The notes beneath the pieces are model-generated. The model ran no database searches. It had not been told where the DNA came from and was given only the letters and a program-made list of their open reading frames with translations. A stretch of DNA of 30,947 nt from a virus. The DNA is taken from positions 1 to 30,947 of IMG/VR virus record IMGVR_UViG_3300035670_000920. One strand, 5' to 3'. Of this stretch, positions 9,082-15,506 are shown piece after piece; within the stretch, counting starts at the first letter, position 1, and each line of letters begins with the position of its first letter. Position numbers and translations under genes: made by a program.

Positions 9082-9480
9082 ATGAAGCCTATTCGTATTT
9101 TTACCCTGTTGACCATCATCATGATGTGTCTTTTCTCCCCTGAGCTATTTGCCCAGGAGCCTCCGCAGCCTGCAGCCCCCACGGTGGATGAGCTGCTAAA
9201 CACCTGGACGCTGCTCACCAGCGGTCTGATTACCTTGCTCACCTACCTCAGCGGGCTTTTCCCGCAGGTGACAATTTTTAAGGCCGACAAAAAGCGCGAT
9301 CTCGGCATCAAGGCCATCATTGCCACGGTAGTGGTGGGAGCCGTGATGATTGCCCTCGGGCCGCTTAGCAACATTCAACTGGTGGTCGCCTTTGTTACTT
9401 CCGTGCTGAGTTACGACAAAGTGCTCAAGCCACTCGGCGCCACGACTAAGACTAACGCAGGAGCCAACGCACAAGAGTAG
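9082..9480 (+). CDS. Small membrane protein, holin-like
   Basis: A 132-aa protein with an N-terminal hydrophobic segment ending LFAQ (residues about 5-25, signal peptide or membrane anchor) and three more hydrophobic helices: about 40-61 (TWTLLTSGLITLLTYLSGLF), 76-95 (IKAIIATVVVGAVMIALG) and 99-113 (IQLVVAFVTSVLSY). The C-terminus is short and polar (KPLGATTKTNAGANAQE). Size, multiple helices and location after the fibre, before a spanin-like gene, fit a phage holin, which would make membrane holes to release the amidase. No specific holin family motif is visible, so another membrane role is possible. Start chosen as the only ATG after the structured leader. Confidence 0.55.
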   Translation: MKPIRIFTLLTIIMMCLFSPELFAQEPPQPAAPTVDELLNTWTLLTSGLITLLTYLSGLFPQVTIFKADKKRDLGIKAIIATVVVGAVMIALGPLSNIQLVVAFVTSVLSYDKVLKPLGATTKTNAGANAQE

Positions 9481-9505
9481 TAAGTAGTGATAGTTGGCTG
9501 TGCGG

Positions 9506-9536
9506 GCCGCTGGGGCTTTCGGGCCTCGGCGGCTTT
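9506..9536 (+). terminator. GC-rich hairpin after the holin-like gene
   Basis: GCCGCTGGGGC (9506-9516) pairs with GCCTCGGCGGC (9523-9533) through 11 pairs including two G-T wobbles, around a TTTCGG loop, and is followed by TTT. The stem is strong but the T-tract is only three bases, so it is a weak or partial terminator, or an attenuator, between the holin-like gene (stop at 9480) and the next ATG at 9551. Confidence 0.5.
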
Positions 9537-9550
9537 CAAATAATAATGCG

Positions 9551-10246
9551 ATGCAAAAACGAGATAAAGCAGCCTGGGCTGCATTGATCATCATGCTGCT
9601 GGCGGTGGGCAGCGCCTTGTACTTCGGCCAGGGCATTGGCGGAGATGCAAGCCATCAGCCCATCACCGACACCGTGACCGTCGAGCGCACCATTACGGTG
9701 AAGGAGGTGGATCCTGCTATGGCCGCCGCCCTGGATGATGCCAACAGCACCATCAAAGCCCTGCGCCGCCGGCTGGCTAATTTGCGCGAGAAGGCCCACG
9801 ACAGCGGGCAAGAGGCAGAAGTGAAGCAAGCAGATACCACAGCTCCGCCAGCTGATCAGTGCGCTGCACAGCTGCTCGTATTGCAGCGACGAATTAGGAG
9901 GCAGGAGGAGACGCTGCAAACAGCCGACCTGCTGATCGCGGCGCTTAATGAAGAGTTGAAGCCGAAGCAAGACACAGGCAGGCACGTGACTACAGACTAC
10001 GACCTCGCCTATCAAATCACCCATTCTGGCCGGATTGCCCCTAATGGCTTCCGCTACCAGCTGCGGCTGACCCCGAAGGCTTCTGCCACTCACCGGCCTA
10101 ACAGCGCTTCGCTGCTGGCCGGGGTGGCTGGCTCCGGGGTGCCGGTGTATGGGCTGCAGTACGGCTATGTTAGAGAGAGGATGCTCGGGATTGTGCAGGT
10201 GCAGTATCCGCTGGGGGTGATGGCGGGGGTGGGAGTTAGGTGGTAA
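9551..10246 (+). CDS. Membrane-anchored coiled-coil protein, spanin-like
   Basis: A 231-aa protein. Residues about 8-27 (AWAALIIMLLAVGSALYFGQ) form an N-terminal membrane anchor. Two helical coiled-coil-like stretches follow (about 55-85, ALDDANSTIKALRRRLANLR, and about 100-135, LLVLQRRIRRQEETLQTADL). The last about 40 residues alternate Gly, aromatic and hydrophobic residues and end GVMAGVGVRW, resembling outer-membrane beta strands with a C-terminal aromatic residue. An inner-membrane anchor, a periplasmic coiled coil and an outer-membrane-like end would suit a protein that bridges both membranes at lysis, as spanins do; the topology differs from known unimolecular spanins, which have an N-terminal lipobox. 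The ATG at 9551 is preferred to a TTG upstream, which would place the terminator-like hairpin inside the gene. The 3' end overlaps a convergent gene by 11 bases. Confidence 0.55.
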   Translation: MQKRDKAAWAALIIMLLAVGSALYFGQGIGGDASHQPITDTVTVERTITVKEVDPAMAAALDDANSTIKALRRRLANLREKAHDSGQEAEVKQADTTAPPADQCAAQLLVLQRRIRRQEETLQTADLLIAALNEELKPKQDTGRHVTTDYDLAYQITHSGRIAPNGFRYQLRLTPKASATHRPNSASLLAGVAGSGVPVYGLQYGYVRERMLGIVQVQYPLGVMAGVGVRW

Positions 10247-10505
10247 GTGATTTTAGGTATTGTCCTTTAATGTCATTTAGCAGATCGTCTATTAAAAAAT
10301 AGAGTTCCTTTTCATCTAAGTAATGAACTTCATAGTTTTTACCATAAAATTTCCGCACCCCATAAATAATGCTAAAATTATCCCATAAATTGGGCTTATC
10401 ATGAGCCTTAACTTGGATTGATTCGACAATACCTTTTGCTACAGTGTTTTTGTACATAAATAAAACATGCTCATTAATTTCAAATTTAAATTTATAATTT
10501 TTCAT
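10236..10505 (-). CDS. Hypothetical protein, AT-rich, last gene of the leftward operon
   Basis: An 89-aa protein rich in Lys, Tyr, Phe and Asn. Residues about 8-32 (FEINEHVLFMYKNTVAKGIV) have the spacing of a small SH3-like or KOW-like beta barrel, followed by a helical C-terminus (LIDDLLNDIKGQYLKSL). I do not recognise a family. Its start overlaps the upstream gene's stop by 14 bases, as in a coupled pair. Its 3' end overlaps the spanin-like gene on the other strand. Base composition is much more AT-rich than the late genes next to it, suggesting separate acquisition. Confidence 0.6.
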   Translation of the reverse strand: MKNYKFKFEINEHVLFMYKNTVAKGIVESIQVKAHDKPNLWDNFSIIYGVRKFYGKNYEVHYLDEKELYFLIDDLLNDIKGQYLKSLTT

Positions 10506-10767
10506 ATAATTTCAATTTTTTAATTCCCGTGATGTACTCTCCCGCCAGACTAAAGTCAGCATCCCGATAAAAACGACCGTTGCACTTATACGCTTCAGTC
10601 GTGCGGGTCTCGCCATCGTAGTCAACTGTGACTTCGTACTTGTTGTCTGGATCAAAGCGTGCCAACAGGCGTTGTGTTATTTCACTTGTAACATAATCCT
10701 TCTTGTCAAAGTCAAGTAAGCGATCCTGTGCTTTTTTGAAAAAAAGAGCCCTTTGCTCGTCATTCAT
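10492..10767 (-). CDS. Hypothetical protein
   Basis: A 91-aa protein beginning MNDEQRALFFKKAQDRLLDF. The N-terminal half is helical and charged; the C-terminal half contains YEVTVDYDGETRTTEAYKCN, which looks beta-rich. The frame stays open upstream to 10944, but that stretch is hydrophobic, AT-rich and of poor coding character, so I chose the internal ATG at 10767. No family recognised. It follows the tRNA-like element in the leftward direction and is coupled to the next gene by overlap. Confidence 0.55.
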   Translation of the reverse strand: MNDEQRALFFKKAQDRLLDFDKKDYVTSEITQRLLARFDPDNKYEVTVDYDGETRTTEAYKCNGRFYRDADFSLAGEYITGIKKLKLYEKL

Positions 10768-11111
10768 TGTATAGTAATGCCTGTTTATGCAATTATTCAA
10801 AAAAGATGCTTGCCCTATTGTCCCAGCCAACAAAGAGCAATTCAACAAGCGGAGAAGGTCAAAAAAATCTATTTGAAACATACATTCGTATTTTTTACAA
10901 ATTAGTTTTACCATATATAGTAATTGCAATTTTCTATACATCACTTGAAGCAGGAGGCTCCGGAATCGAACCAGGATCTTTCACACGCACTAGTGCTGTG
11001 CTACCATTACACCAACCTCCTATTTTAGGCGCGCAAAAGGAAAATCACTGTTATAAACCTAAAGCGCGCCCCGTACAGCGGAAGTACGCTGCCGGAATTA
11101 TCTTAGATTGC
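10768..11111. other. 344-bp gene-free stretch containing a tRNA-like element
   Basis: No convincing ORF is seen here on either strand. The half nearer 10768 is strongly AT-rich. The tRNA-like element occupies 10951-11021. Between it and the SSB-like gene stop is a short mixed segment with paired GC-rich bits (GGCGCGC near 11028 and GCGCGCC near 11064), which could form a hairpin in the leftward transcript. No clear terminator T-tract was found. Confidence 0.5.
10951..11021 (-). tRNA. tRNA-like element with abnormal anticodon arm
   Basis: Read on the minus strand, this 71-base stretch has a 7-bp acceptor stem (AGGAGGT with GCCTCCT), TG at positions 8-9, a D arm (GTGT-AATGGTA-GCAC) and a canonical T loop (GGTTCGATTCC, four pairs plus one mismatch). 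Total length is normal for a tRNA lacking encoded CCA. The anticodon region (GCACTAGTGCGTGTGAA) does not form a 5-bp stem with a 7-base loop and has no properly placed U33, so I cannot assign an anticodon. It could be a degenerate tRNA, a tRNA mimic, or a real tRNA I have misfolded. It sits between early leftward genes. Confidence 0.5.
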
Positions 11112-11783
11112 CTAAAAGGGCAAGTCATCATTCAAAACCAGCGGCGCATCCTGCTGCTCAACAGCCACCTCCCCACCCGCAGCATCATCCCACGCATCCA
11201 CCGGGCGCACATGGCCCCGGAATCGCCTGGCCTGCTCTTCCAGCCGACTGATGAACCAGCCCACCTGCGCAGTCCGGTCCCACTTCACCGTCACATTGCC
11301 GTCTATGTCTTTGGTCTCCGTCTTGTCCCAGCCGGGGCGCCCGTTTGGGTTGTCGTTTGTGTACGCCCATTTGATTGCGCTTCCGTGCTGCTTTACAATG
11401 AACTTGGTGCGGTTGGATCCGGTCTTGTCAGAGCCCAGCCAGGTGTTCATCGTGATGGGATGCCCTTCCTCGATGTTTGGCAGGACGTGGAAGAAGGTGT
11501 TGGCAGCGTCGGAAATCACGTCCAGGTCAAGCTGGAAGGCTCCTTGGGGGCTGCTCAGCTTGATGGCGATGCTGCGGTAGGTGATGCCGTCGTGCTCGTG
11601 CTTCCGGTAGGCTATGTCTTCGATGGCGCCGGTGATGGTGTCGTAGTGCAGCTCGTACACCTCCTTACCGGTCTTGGTGGTGCGGCGCACTGCCTGCGGG
11701 TTGTCTTTCGATGCCGGCACCACAAAGCTGCCGTTAATGATTTTAAGGAAGGTGGTTGACTGTTGTTGGCTATTTGATAGCAT
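11112..11783 (-). CDS. Single-stranded DNA-binding-like protein with acidic C-terminal tip
   Basis: A 223-aa protein ending NDDLPF, very close to the DDDIPF tip that bacterial and T7-type ssDNA-binding proteins use to recruit partner replication proteins. The body (about 10-160) is beta-rich, with segments such as GAIEDIAYRKHEHDGITYRS and GAFQLDLDVISDAANTFFHV compatible with an OB fold, then a charged region and an acidic tail (VDAWDDAAGGEVAVEQQDAP). It lies downstream of the VRR-NUC nuclease in the replication operon, as phage SSB genes often do. The inference is that it coats ssDNA during replication or recombination. OB-fold assignment is not proven from sequence alone; a recombination mediator is an alternative. 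Start ATG at 11783 is the only good one, after a 41-base gap from the upstream gene. Confidence 0.6.
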   Translation of the reverse strand: MLSNSQQQSTTFLKIINGSFVVPASKDNPQAVRRTTKTGKEVYELHYDTITGAIEDIAYRKHEHDGITYRSIAIKLSSPQGAFQLDLDVISDAANTFFHVLPNIEEGHPITMNTWLGSDKTGSNRTKFIVKQHGSAIKWAYTNDNPNGRPGWDKTETKDIDGNVTVKWDRTAQVGWFISRLEEQARRFRGHVRPVDAWDDAAGGEVAVEQQDAPLVLNDDLPF

Positions 11784-11824
11784 GTTGTTGTTTTTTTGGT
11801 ACGGAAAAAAGGACGGCGTCTTGT

Positions 11825-12232
11825 TTACAAAAAATACTCGTTTACAATGTCCATGAACTCTTGCAGGCTTCTGGCTACTTTACAGCAGTAGCCTGCAGAT
11901 GTTGCCTGCGTTATGAAGGCTTTCTGGGCATCAGTCAAAGTACCGGCAGCATTTTTTAATTCGATAAAAAGACCATGGTAGCCTTGTGCCGGATGCAGTA
12001 TCACCCAGTCAGGCACTCCGTTCATCACCCCCTGGCGCTTCAGGTCGGCACCGACCAGGTTGACTTGTTTCAGTCCATCCCTGCGCACGAGCGTAGTCAC
12101 CGGCCTCAGTCCCCCGTTGGGCACATGGAAGGCCAGCAGGTTGGGATAGGCTAAGCGGATCCACTTGGCGGTGGCCTTCTGGAGGTCTGCCTCCTTTCCC
12201 TTGTATGGTTCATAAGTCGGCATCCCAGGCAA
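11825..12232 (-). CDS. VRR-NUC domain nuclease
   Basis: A 135-aa protein matching the small stand-alone VRR-NUC family, a PD-(D/E)XK nuclease fold. Visible residues: E14 (KEADLQ), a FHVPNGG strand near 35-41, the motif GVMNGVPDWVI with D75, then GLFIELKN with E91 and K93, and Q103 (LTDAQKAFI). Phage members are thought to act as Holliday junction resolvases or structure-specific nucleases during replication and recombination. A second ATG at 12223 (MPTYEP) is possible. It overlaps the upstream HTH gene by 23 bases and forms part of the leftward replication operon. Confidence 0.88.
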   Translation of the reverse strand: MPGMPTYEPYKGKEADLQKATAKWIRLAYPNLLAFHVPNGGLRPVTTLVRRDGLKQVNLVGADLKRQGVMNGVPDWVILHPAQGYHGLFIELKNAAGTLTDAQKAFITQATSAGYCCKVARSLQEFMDIVNEYFL

Positions 12233-12521
12233 GCTTTACAGGTTTACGGGAGATAGCCTTGGCAAGGCCGGTGCGCTTGAAATCAATCAGCTGCTCCGTG
12301 CTGAATCGGATGCTCTTGTGCCCATCCAGCGGGGCCAGGTGCTCCGGATAGCGCTGCATCAGCTTGTGCACATGAGGCAGGCTCACGCCCAGGTACCTGG
12401 CAGCGTCGCCAATTGCAAGGCTGGGAAGCTCTGTGTAGTGAATCGTCTTGTTGATGTCGGCAAGACGTTCAGCCAGTCGGTCAACGATGGCGTCTGCAAG
12501 GTGTGTATTGGTATTGTTCAT
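12210..12521 (-). CDS. Helix-turn-helix (excisionase/MerR-like) DNA-binding protein
   Basis: A 103-aa protein. Residues about 33-85 (LAIGDAARYLGVSLPHVHKL... SIRFSTEQLIDFKRTGL) form a small winged HTH of the excisionase/helix_turn_helix_17 kind: a first helix with the IGDAARYLGVS turn, a recognition helix (PHVHKLMQRYP), and a wing with IRFSTEQLIDF. The N-terminal about 30 residues look like a dimerising helix. It could be the excisionase or an early regulator; it lies away from the integrase, inside the replication operon, coupled by ATGA overlap (12518-12521) to the upstream gene. Function beyond DNA binding is inferred. Confidence 0.7.
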   Translation of the reverse strand: MNNTNTHLADAIVDRLAERLADINKTIHYTELPSLAIGDAARYLGVSLPHVHKLMQRYPEHLAPLDGHKSIRFSTEQLIDFKRTGLAKAISRKPVKLAWDADL

Positions 12522-13042
12522 TTCGAGGCCTCCTCCTTAGGCCAGTTATGAATCTGTTGATTCTTTTGTTTTATAATTTCTAGTTGTTTCATTTCAATTT
12601 TGTGACGCTCTTCAAAAATTACAAGTTCCATGACCATCATAATTTCATTAAGCAGCAGGTGCCTGTTCATTACAATGTCGCCGTTTTGCGGAAGGTCTTC
12701 CAGGTAGTGGTCGAGCAGCTTGTCAACGATGTAGCGGCGAATTTTGGACGGCTCTTGGCCCCGCACGCCGTTGGCGAACTCCTTACGCTCGTTGTCGTTG
12801 TTGCTTATGGCAAAGGCTACCACGGTGCAGATGTCGTCCGCCATCTCATCCTGGTGGCGGCTGGCTCGGCTGTTGGCCGGGGCATCTTTCAGGAGCAACC
12901 TCAGGATCTTGCTGAAGCTGCGGCGCATCACTACTTTTTTCTTTTGTTGCATAAATACAGGCTCTTTTTCAGCGGCACGCAGGAAGGCGGCAAGTGCCTT
13001 CCTGCTGTATGCCGCGAGGATTAGTGTTTGTTTGTTGATCAT
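12518..13042 (-). CDS. Hypothetical replication-operon protein
   Basis: A 174-aa, mostly helical, charged protein with no family I recognise. It has a basic stretch near residues 32-50 (QQKKKVVMRRSFSKILRLLL), a middle region with FANGVRGQEPSKIRRYIVDK, and a long C-terminal helix (about 128-165, LLLNEIMMVMELVIFEERHK) that could be a coiled coil. ATGA overlaps on both sides (13039-13042 with the helicase loader, 12518-12521 with the HTH gene) fix the start and show tight translational coupling. Its position suggests a partner of the replication proteins. Confidence 0.75.
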   Translation of the reverse strand: MINKQTLILAAYSRKALAAFLRAAEKEPVFMQQKKKVVMRRSFSKILRLLLKDAPANSRASRHQDEMADDICTVVAFAISNNDNERKEFANGVRGQEPSKIRRYIVDKLLDHYLEDLPQNGDIVMNRHLLLNEIMMVMELVIFEERHKIEMKQLEIIKQKNQQIHNWPKEEASK

Positions 13043-13851
13043 TTGCGGCGGCTTGCTCCGTCCAGTGGTACCACCACAAACATCTCCCTCATTCGGTCGG
13101 CCACCCGGCTGCCGTACACATCAGCTATCTCAGAGGGTGACAAGTTGGTCGTCATGTGGGTGATGGCTTTGCCGTAGCAGAATCGCTCGTATCGCCGGCC
13201 TATGATGCGCTCCATTACTGGCACACGATCTCCATAGTGCATTATTTCCCTCGGCTCTTGGCCGAAGTCGTCAAAGCAATAGTCGTCCCATGAGTAATCG
13301 TCCAGCACGTCCAGGCTCTTTCTTACCTTGTCCGCCAGATCAACGGTCCTGATTATTTTGAAATGTCGAAAAGGCACAGGCGCTGACTGGGCAAAAATCT
13401 GCATGGCATCCATCAGCAGCGTCTTGCCGCTTCCGATGCTGCCTGAGAGCATCAGGCCCTTGTGAAGGGGCCAGCTGCAGGTCGGGTCAAGGATCAGATA
13501 GCGCACGATGTCGGGCAACACCTCCATGTTGTTGGCATCAACTACAAAGCCGCTGCCGTTGCGTGCGCGAGTGATGCCGCACAGGATGGCCCAGAACATA
13601 TACCGACCGTCCTCGTATGACATGACCTGGCGGCCTGGCTTCTTTTGATCTCGGAATGTCATGGCCAGTGCCTTCTGGATGGCGGTGGGGCCATCCTCGC
13701 CGCGCAACTTGGCGGCGTAGTCTTCCGGGATCTCAGACAGTTGCCAGCGGGTGTACTTGTCGCGGAGGCCGTCTTGCTGGCGCCGGAGCTCCTCCAGGGT
13801 GAACTGGGCAGCAGGTGCCTCAGTCCCAGGCGAGGGTGTTTTTTGTGGCAT
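13039..13851 (-). CDS. DnaC-like helicase loader ATPase
   Basis: A 270-aa AAA+ ATPase with Walker A GSIGSGKT (137-144), Walker B YCFDDFG (about 191-197), a sensor-1-like MTTN (233-236), and arginines in YGSRVADRMREM (249, 253) typical of the DnaC/IstB family. Residues 1-130 hold a helical N-terminal domain that should contact the replicative helicase. The phage encodes no replicative helicase of its own in this window, so it probably loads the host DnaB at the phage origin. The gene lies directly downstream of the O-like initiator, overlapping it by 32 bases, the same initiator-loader order as lambda O-P and many other phages. Confidence 0.88.
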   Translation of the reverse strand: MPQKTPSPGTEAPAAQFTLEELRRQQDGLRDKYTRWQLSEIPEDYAAKLRGEDGPTAIQKALAMTFRDQKKPGRQVMSYEDGRYMFWAILCGITRARNGSGFVVDANNMEVLPDIVRYLILDPTCSWPLHKGLMLSGSIGSGKTLLMDAMQIFAQSAPVPFRHFKIIRTVDLADKVRKSLDVLDDYSWDDYCFDDFGQEPREIMHYGDRVPVMERIIGRRYERFCYGKAITHMTTNLSPSEIADVYGSRVADRMREMFVVVPLDGASRRK

Positions 13852-14905
13852 ACTTCACTTTTTTTCTCCACGACTCCGGCGTGATCTTGCTGTCCCAGCC
13901 GGCGGCAGTGGTGTTGTTTGATGTTGGCTTCTTTTTATCGAGAATGTCAAAATAGAGATTGGTGTGCTTGCCCCGCACGGAGTAGTTCACGACCTCGATG
14001 AGTTCAGAGAGGCTGTGGTTGTTAAAGTCATTGAGCAGCGTGCGGAGCTCTACGCTGCCCGTGGCGGGTCGGTCGCGCTCTTTGCAGTGCTGCAGCCAGT
14101 CGAGGCAAAGTGCAGCATGCGCGGGGGTTGAAAATTTGGCTTCCAGGCCGTCGTTGATCCAGACCTGCTGTGCCTGGTTGCCAATCCGGGCTGCGAGCGC
14201 CGCGGCGCCGCCCCCCGTTAAAGAATTTTGGCCGCCGCCTTGTGTTTGCTTTTCGTTTTTCTTTTCAAGTTCATTTTCAAAAAAAACGGCGGCGGCCTTT
14301 TCTTCTACTTCTTCTTCTTCTTTATTTTCTTTATTATTCTTAATACTTTCTTCTATTTTGTTTCCGTAGTGTTTCCCTTCTGTTTCCATAGTGTTTCCAT
14401 AGTGTTTCCCTTCTGTTTCCATAGTGTTTCCATAGTGTTTCCCTTCTGTTTCCGCAGGCCTCATAAGTGTTTGAAATACAGGCGCTAAGGATGCCGTTAT
14501 AGTGTTTCCAAAATCTGCCCTATCATTATAAAAAGAGTTTTGAGGGGTGTTGTATTGCTCAAAATTGACTAACTTGATGTGATTGACACCCTGCGTTTTG
14601 TCAACTATGATCATTTGGCGAGCTATCAGGAAGTTAATGAAGGTAAAAACCTTCTTCACGCTCCAACCCCATTTTTCTGCCAGGTAGCGATGAGAAGCAA
14701 CCAGCTCACCTCGGTGGATCATGATGAAGTTGATGTACTGGCTCTGTGGGACATAGCGCTTTGGCTGATCTCCGTAGTGTGCCAGCCTAATCAGGTCGAT
14801 CCAGGCTTCCGCTCTGGAGAACTGGCGCTTGTCATTCCAGAAGTCGTGGTCAAACAACTTGCGAGAGATCATCACAAAGCCTGCATTTTGATTGTTGCCT
14901 TCCAT
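13820..14905 (-). CDS. O-like replication initiator with internal iteron array
   Basis: A 361-aa protein. Residues about 10-115 resemble a winged-helix DNA-binding domain of phage replication initiators (FVMISRKLFDHDFWNDKRQF, ELVASHRYLAEKWGWSVKKV). Residues 151-183 are three near-identical 11-residue repeats (ETEGKHYGNTM), followed by a very acidic/basic low-complexity linker (about 184-230), then a C-terminal domain (about 245-361) likely to bind the helicase loader. The DNA repeats that code for 151-183 look like origin iterons, as inside lambda O. The ATG at 14905 is preferred over a GTG at 14908. The amidase stop lies only four bases upstream, and the helicase loader overlaps downstream. 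Family assignment rests on architecture and context. Confidence 0.78.
   Translation of the reverse strand: MEGNNQNAGFVMISRKLFDHDFWNDKRQFSRAEAWIDLIRLAHYGDQPKRYVPQSQYINFIMIHRGELVASHRYLAEKWGWSVKKVFTFINFLIARQMIIVDKTQGVNHIKLVNFEQYNTPQNSFYNDRADFGNTITASLAPVFQTLMRPAETEGKHYGNTMETEGKHYGNTMETEGKHYGNKIEESIKNNKENKEEEEVEEKAAAVFFENELEKKNEKQTQGGGQNSLTGGGAAALAARIGNQAQQVWINDGLEAKFSTPAHAALCLDWLQHCKERDRPATGSVELRTLLNDFNNHSLSELIEVVNYSVRGKHTNLYFDILDKKKPTSNNTTAAGWDSKITPESWRKKVKYATKNTLAWD
14268..14358. other. AT-rich, strand-asymmetric segment beside the iterons (possible unwinding element)
   Basis: Immediately beside the iteron array is a stretch whose plus strand is almost all T and C (runs such as CTTCTTCTTCTTC and TTTATTTTCTTTATTATTC), apart from a short GGCGGCGG insert near 14289. 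Low GC content and strong purine/pyrimidine asymmetry beside iterons is the layout of the lambda origin. It codes for the charged linker of the initiator, so composition could be partly protein-driven. Confidence 0.45.
14359..14457. repeat. Nine 11-bp tandem iterons inside the initiator gene; putative replication origin
   Basis: Ninety-nine bases consist of three 33-bp repeats, each made of three 11-bp units that start TGTTTCC. The unit tails are GTAG, CTTC, ATAG / ATAG, CTTC, ATAG / ATAG, CTTC, GCAG. A further single TGTTTCC occurs at 14503-14509. The 11-bp period is close to one DNA turn, so bound proteins would line up on one face. The array is in frame (11 codons per 33 bp), and encodes the ETEGKHYGNTM repeats of the initiator. 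Function as the origin is inferred from analogy with lambda. Confidence 0.72.
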
Positions 14906-14909
14906 CACA

Positions 14910-15506
14910 TTATTGTTTTAACATTGAAATTTCAATGATGGCCTTAGCATGTGCCTCGGCGATTGTTTGGCGGAATTCCGAAGTCATTAGCTTGCGGCAT
15001 TCCTCTTCGTTGGTATAGAAGCCGTTTTCGGTCAGCAGTACCGGACCGTTGCAGTGCTTGTGGAGGTAAAAGCTGGTTGTCTCTTTCACCCCTCGGTTGC
15101 GCATTTTAGTGTCTATTTGTAGATGCCGCTGAAAGATGTGAGCCATCCGCTTGCTCTCCTGGTTGCCCTTCCAGATCCAAGTCTCTACCCCGCTGGCATC
15201 GTTCCAGGTCGTGCCGTGCGCATTGGCGTGAATGCTAAGCAGTACCTTGGTAGTCCCGGCTGGGGGGACAAAACCATTAAATAGGTTGACCCTGTGCTGC
15301 AGGTCAGCGCCGGCAATGTTGTGCATGGTGTCGTACAGGATCCTGTTTGGCACGCCAGCTGTGTTAAGCAGGTCGTGCAGCTTGTAGGCCAAGTCCCGAT
15401 TGAACTCCCACTCCACGATTCCGATGCCGTTGGGGTGCTTCGGTGAGCGCTTGCCGGGTTGCTTTGGGCCATGCCCCATGTCTATTAACCAGTAGTAGTC
15501 TTTCAT
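14910..15506 (-). CDS. N-acetylmuramoyl-L-alanine amidase (Amidase_3), probable endolysin
   Basis: A 198-aa zinc amidase that cuts the bond between MurNAc and L-Ala in peptidoglycan. Visible motifs: IDMGHG (zinc His12), VEWEFNRDLA (zinc Glu32 or Glu34), LLSIHANAH (zinc His93), and LLTENGFYTNEEE with catalytic Glu160. The whole length is the catalytic domain; there is no signal peptide and no separate wall-binding domain, so it would need a holin to reach the wall. It is placed in the leftward early operon upstream of the replication initiator, rather than with the lysis-like genes at 9-10 kb, which is unusual. ATGA overlap (15503-15506) with the upstream small gene fixes the start. It could have a second role, but the family is clear. 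Confidence 0.93.
   Translation of the reverse strand: MKDYYWLIDMGHGPKQPGKRSPKHPNGIGIVEWEFNRDLAYKLHDLLNTAGVPNRILYDTMHNIAGADLQHRVNLFNGFVPPAGTTKVLLSIHANAHGTTWNDASGVETWIWKGNQESKRMAHIFQRHLQIDTKMRNRGVKETTSFYLHKHCNGPVLLTENGFYTNEEECRKLMTSEFRQTIAEAHAKAIIEISMLKQ

Noticed and set aside
10951-11021. Amber suppressor tRNA (CTA in the loop)
   Set aside because: CTA does occur in the hairpin loop, but it is not preceded by U33 and the loop is only four bases, so no suppressor anticodon can be claimed.
10767-11759. Long rightward ORF (330 aa) opposite the SSB-like gene
   Set aside because: It runs through the tRNA-like element and antisense to a gene with a convincing C-terminal SSB tip; its sequence is low-complexity Val/Leu/His-rich, typical of an antisense shadow.
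14359-14457. CRISPR-like array (33-bp repeats)
   Set aside because: The repeats are contiguous with no unique spacers and are in frame inside the initiator gene; iterons explain them better.
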